Below, piece by piece: positions 58,079 to 64,000 of a stretch of 64,000 nucleotides of DNA. Numbering within the stretch: the first letter of the stretch is position 1; every line of letters begins with the position of its first letter. The position numbers were made by a program, and so were the translations under genes. The DNA is taken from contig OX578277.1 in the NCBI GenBank assembly GCA_951217055.1, forward strand, positions 10,810,834 to 10,874,833. Reading direction: 5' to 3'. Under the pieces are notes generated by a model, which was given only the letters and a program-made list of their open reading frames with translations, searched no databases and was not told where the DNA came from. Source of the DNA: Gerris lacustris (taxonomy: Eukaryota; Arthropoda; Insecta; Hemiptera; Gerridae).

Positions 58079-61000
58079 CTGCCAACAGAAAACAAATTTA
58101 TAAACGTGGTTATTTTTCATCGTAATAAGTAATATATTATGTGCTACATTTTATACACGAGTGTTAAGGGATAATATTAGTAGAACTGCAAGGATGAATT
58201 TGTTTAGCAAACTAGCAATCGGGCACTTATTTAGGCCCTGTTTACTAACCCCTTATGGAGTCGAGCCATTTCACACACCAATACACCACCGAAGCGATTA
58301 CGGTGTGATCAAAAGTGACTGATGTAAATCGAAGTGCCTAGGTGTGGGATGCATGCATAGACGGCCGAGACGAAGTGACCAATGCTTTAAAGATCAGCTG
58401 AAACTCTTATATCGTGGAACTAAATCAGAATTAAGTACAGTAGAACCTCGCTTACACGACCCTCAATAACACGACAACCTCAATTACAAGTGCAATTTTC
58501 AAATCCCCTTGAGATTGTCATAACACATAATGTTAAATTAACCTCTATAACGGGACTATTATTATCCAAACAACCTCTATAACACGGATTTTTTTCCAAT
58601 TCACAACGTAACTCAGAACCTCTATAACAAGTCATTTTGAGAAGTTAACCTCTATAACGTGACCCTATACAGGAATGGGTCGACATTGCATAAGTCAAGA
58701 CATGAAAACCCCACCCATTAACCTCGATAACTCGACTGATAGCCAAAATATCCTTGATAACACGACCCTCAACAAAAAGAGTACCTCGATAACAAGACTG
58801 TTTCCCCCTTGAGACACTTATTAAGGTTCTACTGTATATACAGAGAAACTACTCTACAGCAAACCACCATTGGTGCTTAAATCTAAGTCCCTATGCAAAG
58901 GATCAAACTCATGACCTCAACATTGATGTAAAGATGTGATATATAAGCAGACAATGGTGAAGAAGAATGGTTGTACTTATGTTAGTTTTTGTAAATACAG
59001 TAGTCTCGCTAATCCGGGTTTAACGGGACCGAACCCAGTCCGGATTACCGAAAGTCCGGATTAAACGGAATCAGTTTTAGTGTGTCTGTAGATCAAGCTT
59101 TAGTAGAGTAAAACTATTAAAATCGAGGATTTTATCGTAATAATTACTTCTATTAGTCTCCAAATCATGCATGTACAACGTAGGTCCACTATTTAAGTTA
59201 AGAGCTGTTCTGTCACCAGTCATGTCAAATATCAAATGAATTAAAATAAAATGACAAGCTATTACGCAGGTGACAGGTATAGAAGGGACTTCCTGAGAAA
59301 CAGGCTGAGTTCCAATATGAAATTCGAGGAGCGATAATCATTTCACAAAAAGTTGAGACATTAGACATTTTCGGCTTGGCAAAATTTCATGGAACTGGGT
59401 TGACAGATACATGTTTCTTCTCCATCTCAGTCACATATAATTGTACTTCCAGGAATACACTTCCTTTATATCTTCCGCCCTACATTTCTATGGAACCGAA
59501 TTTATCGATGTTCTTACTTATTCTTAAATCTGTTAATTTTTAACAAAATACCGGGCATTCCTCGTATTAGACTGTTTGAATATACATCTATAAACTATAC
59601 TAGGAACAATTTTATACATTTTAATAGACAATAAAATCAGAAACTCCAATTATCTTAACAATTAATAAATCTTAACAGGCCCTGGTTCCAATTTGTACAT
59701 AGTTTTTGGCCCGTCCGGATTATACGGATGTCCGGACTAGCGGGGTCCGGATAAACGAGACTCTACTGTAAACCTATTCGGGAACATTTAAAAGGTGCTG
59801 CAGGGGACTGCCATCGCCTTGTGGTTACCACACTCGCTATCTCCTGGCGATAGTTTGAATCCCACGGAGGTAATACAAGTTTCACACTGATGATCGTCAT
59901 ATCAAGTAGATGTGTAAAGTGGATGATAGCACCCCCCCCCCCCCTCCAGGCATAACAAAGCATTTATCATAACATAGCACATATTATAGATACAATCTTT
60001 CTCATATATTTACCAAAGTAAAAAAGAAAAAAATACATACATAAATGTTGTAAACAGGTTATATATATTTAGTTAATAATATATGTATATAAATTTATAT
60101 CACATAAATGAAATCTGCATTGAAAATTAGCTATTGCGGTATAATTGACGATAAAGTGATCAAGCCTACACTTAAATTTAAGTTCTACAAAATCTCAGTA
60201 GGAACAACTAACCAAGTTTATCTCTTTGAGTGTTTATTCACTGTGAGTAAGTTCTAATGATATCTCAGTAGGAACAACTAACAAACTAATTTCATTGGTT
60301 CAAGTTAAAAAGTTCTGCCTACAAATTCAGAAGATTGCAAATTTATTTTTTTTAAAAAATGTACTTGATTTCGTATAATTTAACATCTGGGGAGTTCAAA
60401 ATTAAATGTTTTTGAGTCCACCTATAATTTTTTAAACATTTTAGAGAAAAAAAGATAGAAAGAAAAAAAAATCAAAAGAAACGTAGATTATACGATGAAT
60501 GAGAATAAAAACAAAATGGGTGATGTGTGCACGGGATATCCCTCTAACAGATCAATGCTAAGTAGTTTATTTCACAATTACACTAAGAACTTTAACATTT
60601 AAAAATGCCCCTATATTTATATTTATTTTTTCAGTAGGGGCTTCATAAAAAAGGTTAGTGGTTAATTTTTTTTAAATAATGGTTAGTTAATAAATACAAT
60701 GGAGTGGCTCAATTAACACCTTGTTTTTTCCTTTCATTGTTAAGGTGATCTAAATACAAAATATCTAATATGTAGATTATAAATATTACACTATAAATAG
60801 TGTAATATTTTTTTCAGATTTAAACCTCTGTCTCAACTCCTACACTGACTGTTTCTCTTTCACACTTGATCTCTTCTCACCGGTACTGAAGATGACTATT
60901 TGTAGTTGAAAGTTAGCTTTGTACAATAAACTTACTAAAGACAGGAGATTTAAACCTCTGTCTCAACTCCTACACTGACTGTTTCTCTTTCACACTTGAT

Positions 61001-61858
61001 CTCTACTCACTGGTACTGAAGATGACTATTTGTAGTTGAAAGTTAGCTTTGTACAATAAACTTACTAAAGACAGGAGATTTAAACCTCTGTCTCAACTCC
61101 TACACTGACTGTTTCTCTTTCACACTTGATCTCTTCTCACCGGTACTGAAGATGACTATTTGTAGTTGAAAGTTAGCTTTGTACAATAAACTTACTAAAG
61201 ACAGGAGATTTAAACCTCTGTCTCAACTCCTACACAGACTGTTTCTCTTTCAAACTTAATTTCTTCTTCCTGGCACTCAAGATGACAATTTATAGTTGAA
61301 AGCCACTTTGACTCAATAAACTTTTTATTGCCTTTCTTTTAAGTTTTAAAGTTTTCTTTGCCTTTCTTCAATTAAATTCTTACTTCAATAAATTGAAGTA
61401 TAATTACGTTTAATTATTTACATGAGCACTATAAGCCACTCAGACATATTGCTTTAATATGCCAAAAAGAAAAACATTAGTGTAAATTGGTCCACTCCAT
61501 TATTTTTTTTAAATTTTTATTAAGGTAATCAAAGATAAAGAAAAACTATAAAAATTATAAAATAAACTACCGTCACAAAATTATACCTGGGGATACATAT
61601 GAGAAGATGGGGAAGTAGATGAATAGGAAGGCATGTGATGACTTCCGATAGATGCAGTGGTTGCATTGCTCGCAATGGAACCAGGTGAGGAACAATTAGT
61701 ATTACTGACAGAGGAGTTGAGGGTGTTGGCAGCACTGGTAACTCCGGAGAGAGCTGACACTATCGGAGTCGTAGCACGGGAATCTGGAGGTGAAGGACTG
61801 TCGAGCATGATTACAGACGATTCAAGGCTCCGCCCACCAACACTCGAATTAGACCCTT
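57977..61858 (-). CDS. C-terminal two exons of an unidentified Ser-rich protein
   Basis: Exon 61858-61587 (272 nt) and exon 58078-57977 (102 nt, ending TAT TAA) join in phase 0 through a CAG|GTATAA donor and a GGCAG acceptor. The upstream exon has a TTTATTTCAG acceptor and an incoming codon that needs one base from an exon outside or not found in this window. The product of this part is about 123 residues. It starts GSNSSVGGRSLESSVIMLDS, then a long Ser/Thr/Ala/Asn-rich low-complexity stretch, and ends RPLVMQIRMPPPATQNHGRY plus HPY. Composition suggests the disordered tail of a transcriptional or chromatin protein, but I do not recognise the family. The intron between the two exons holds a 4-copy satellite array and two pogo-type MITEs. 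Confidence 0.6.
58438..58834 (+). mobile_element. 0.4-kb MITE, CAGTAGAACCTCGCTT family
   Basis: It has CAGTAGAACCTCGCTTA and AAGGTTCTACTG termini with TA flanks. The body consists of AACCTCTATAAC-type repeats. It aligns along its length, inverted, with the copy at 26235. Confidence 0.92.
58998..59768 (+). mobile_element. Pogo-type MITE, copy 4 (771 bp)
   Basis: Same family, TA flanked. The left terminus has lost three bases (CAGTAGTCTCGC). It lies in the last intron of the Ser-rich gene. Confidence 0.93.
59795..59945 (+). mobile_element. tRNA-derived SINE family A, plus strand
   Basis: CATCGCCTTGTGGTTACCAC resembles an A-box region and GATAGTTTGAATCCCACGG a B box. TTTCACACTGATGATCGTCA then GTGTAAAGTGG matches the body of the copy at 1230-1432. 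It ends in a run of C. Confidence 0.8.
60178..60290 (+). repeat. 68-bp minisatellite relatives
   Basis: AAGTTCTACAAAATCTCAGT then GGAACAACTAACCAAG, followed by a second unit with TTCACTGTGAGTAAGTTC. Confidence 0.8.
60816..61318 (+). repeat. 130-bp satellite array, 4 monomers
   Basis: ATTTAAACC landmarks occur at 60818, 60948, 61078 and 61208, with the last monomer decaying toward 61318. The array sits in the last intron of the Ser-rich minus-strand gene, so it is antisense to that transcript. The left edge is abrupt, directly after TTTTTTCAG. Confidence 0.96.
61587..61858 (-). CDS. Penultimate coding exon of the Ser-rich protein
   Basis: Ninety complete codons after two bases of a split codon. 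The frame is open throughout, and about a third of the residues are Ser or Thr. An SPSPPDSRATTP segment has proline-directed phosphorylation-like sites. The donor is CCCCAG|GTATAA. Confidence 0.6.
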
Positions 61859-62279
61859 CTGAAATAAATTTAATTATTAATAATAATTACTTGACTTTTT
61901 TCTTGTTCTCTTAGACGTAGTCTATATTCTTCAGCATACAAGCAAAATCATGTGATAAGTAAGCTGACGGCCATTTCAGTCAAGCTAATAACGTTTTATC
62001 TATGTATCACTATCAACAATTGTAATATTACTGCTACAAAATAATGTAATTCAATATTTTTTAAAAAATGTAAAGATTGTGTGCAAAGAATTGCTAAAGA
62101 ACTGCGTAGTTCTCCAAGTCAATCCCCTTCACAGGTCTCACTACTAATACTTCAGTTCTACTTTGCCCTTATAGTTCCAACCCACCCTTTATTTTACCTT
62201 TACTACATAGCTGAAAAAGATTAGTACTTCAACGTCTTTAGATAACACCTCTTACATTCATTTTAAAAAAATATATATA
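61859..62279. other. Intron upstream of the Ser-rich exon, nothing recognised
   Basis: AT-rich sequence between the exon acceptor and pogo MITE copy 5. No further coding exon of the Ser-rich gene was found here. Confidence 0.4.
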
Positions 62280-63066
62280 CAGTAGAGTCTCGCTAATCCG
62301 GGTTTAACGGGACCGAACCCAGTCCGGATTACCGAAAGTCCGGATTAAACGGAATCAGTTTTAATGTGTCTGTAGAACAAGCTTTAGTAGAGCAAAACTA
62401 TTAAAATCGAGGTTTTTATCGTAAAAATCACTTCTATTAGTCTCCAAAACATGCTTGTACAACGTAGGTCCACTATTTAAGTTAGGAGCTGTTCTGTCAC
62501 CAGTCATGTCAAATATATCAAATGAATTAAAATAAAATGACCATCTATTACGCAGGTGGCAGGTATAGAAGGGACTTCCTGAGAAACAGGCTGAGTATGA
62601 AATTCGAGGAGCGATAATCATTTCACAAAAAGTTGAGACATTAGACATTGTTGGCTTGGCAAAATTTCATGGAACTGGGTTGAGCCGCCGCTACATGTTT
62701 CTTAAAATTCTTCCCCGTCTCAGTCACATATAATTGTACTCCCTGGAATACACTTCCTTTATATCTTCCGCCCTACATTTCTATAGAACCGAAACAGATT
62801 TATCGATGTTCTTACTTATTCTTAAATCTGTTAATTTTTAACAAAATACCAGGTATTCCTCGTGTTAGACTGTTTGAATATACTCCTATATACTATACTA
62901 CGAACAATTTTATACATTTTAATAGACAATAAAAGCAGAAACTCCAATTATCTTAACAATTAATAAATCTTAACAGGCCCTGGTTCCAATTTGTACATAG
63001 TTTTTGGCCCGTCCGGATTATACGGATGTCCGGACTAGCGGGGTCCGGATAAACGAGACTCTACTG
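62280..63066 (+). mobile_element. Pogo-type MITE, copy 5 (787 bp)
   Basis: Complete termini with TA flanks. It is closest in sequence to copy 4, sharing a TGTCTGTAGA.CAAGCTTTAG segment and the CAGTCATGTCAAATAT insertion absent from copies 1 and 2. Confidence 0.95.
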
Positions 63067-63195
63067 TATCTCAGGTCCAATGCCCCTTTGCAGGTGTGAG
63101 TAATCTCTCACTACCAAGGAACTTAGGTTTGTTTGTTTTGCTCTTATAATAACAATCCATAATTCATTTTACTTTCACTATAAAACCTACTAAAG

Positions 63196-63361
63196 CCTCG
63201 TCCAGACTGCCGAACCGAACCGAACAGAGGAAACAAGCCGAGCATTGGTCTCTGCGCATGCCCAGTCTAAAGTGCGCCTGTGCATCTCAGTCTGGGCGTG
63301 CACAGAGACCAATGCTCGGCTCGTTTCCTCTGTTCGGTTCGGCAGTCTGGATGAGGAGGCT
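63196..63361. mobile_element. 166-bp GC-rich foldback element
   Basis: It opens GCCTCGTCCAGACTGCCGAA and closes TTCGGCAGTCTGGATGAGGA. The arms of about 70 bp include GAGCATTGGTCTCTG and its complement around a loop with GTGCGCCTGTGCATCTCA. It is far richer in GC than its surroundings, suggesting recent arrival. Confidence 0.88.
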
Positions 63362-64000
63362 TAAAGATTATTACTTTATAGTAGGGATTTCTAATTTACC
63401 CCTGCCCTATAAATAGCAAGAAAAAAAAAAAACATTTAGTATTCATGTACTGTGCAACACCAAACTCTTTTACCTCAGTTTATTTCAATTTGGCTTACAT
63501 TTTTATTGGATTTATGATCACAGACACAGACTGCACTTTAATTTTTTTTTTTTTTTTTTTCATTGTGTAAATTGACCTGGTGAGTATTTGAGCAATTTAT
63601 GCTGATTATATCTGACTTGGCTTGCTATTTGGAATTCTGCTTACAGACTTTTTTTTTTCTTTATATAATAATTAGAATATTCTATTTTTATTAATTAATT
63701 AATTAAGTTTATTTATTTATTAATTTATTTTTTGTAAACAAACTTAGACCGAGGAAGAGCTGAACCAAATTAGCTCAGTACAGAGTAACAAAAGACAACA
63801 ACATATTTTCAACATTTACAGATGAATTGATTTCTTCTGAATTTTGTTATGTCGTCAGGCCACACCACGTGATTTCTTCTGCACGTCATTATATCGCCAG
63901 GGCACACCTCACTGTCACAATACTTACTTGGGTATGTTTGACAATAACTAACGAATAAAAATATTGTTTGCTTGGCTAAAATATTTTTTTAAAAAATCCT
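63362..64000. other. AT-rich right edge, nothing recognised
   Basis: Homopolymer runs and one short near-repeat (ACACCACGTGATTTCTTCTG then CACACCTCACTGTC). No gene, splice site pair or transposon end stands out. Confidence 0.45.

Overview
This is AT-rich, intron-rich, transposon-laden nuclear DNA from an animal, most likely an arthropod and probably an insect. The evidence is small exons with GT/AG boundaries, an ING-type PHD protein and a Golgi galactosyltransferase, many TA-target pogo/Tigger-type MITEs, hAT-type elements, tRNA-derived SINEs and satellite DNA. I cannot name the species. No prokaryotic or viral genes are seen.

Three protein-coding loci are supported. (1) An ING4/ING5-type chromatin reader lies on the minus strand in six coding exons (22826 down to 9471; 272 codons plus stop, all splice phases closing). 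(2) A B3GALT6-type beta-1,3-galactosyltransferase lies on the plus strand in four coding exons (24498 to 44768; 329 codons plus stop). The two are head to head, with about 1.67 kb between their start codons; that interval holds a DRE-like site and a 94-bp minisatellite. (3) The last two coding exons of an unidentified Ser-rich minus-strand protein lie at 61858-61587 and 58078-57977. A single orphan exon candidate lies at 49830-49912 on the minus strand.

The dominant feature is a 16.8-kb array of a 130-bp satellite (about 129 monomers), wholly inside the last intron (17.7 kb) of the galactosyltransferase gene. It shows higher-order repeats on its left side and a different monomer subfamily on its right. 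The same monomer forms a 9-copy array downstream of the ING stop codon (7591-8770, opposite strand) and a 4-copy array in the last intron of the third gene (60816-61318), with several decayed single copies elsewhere.

The rest is mobile DNA. There are five copies of one 0.74-0.80-kb pogo-type MITE family, two copies of a 0.4-kb relative, a Tigger derivative that still carries the transposase DNA-binding region, and a hAT-type element with a perfect 8-bp target duplication and a nested MITE. There are also foldback elements, a 207-bp Penelope-like retroelement with a 12-bp target duplication, SINEs (one tandemised), a dead Jockey-type reverse transcriptase, and duplicated elements with motifs of the CTCGGCTTCGCC type. 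A recurring pattern is CTGANGA, a short hairpin, then GAAA: the core layout of a hammerhead ribozyme. It occurs in the Penelope-like elements and, in weaker form, in every intact satellite monomer.
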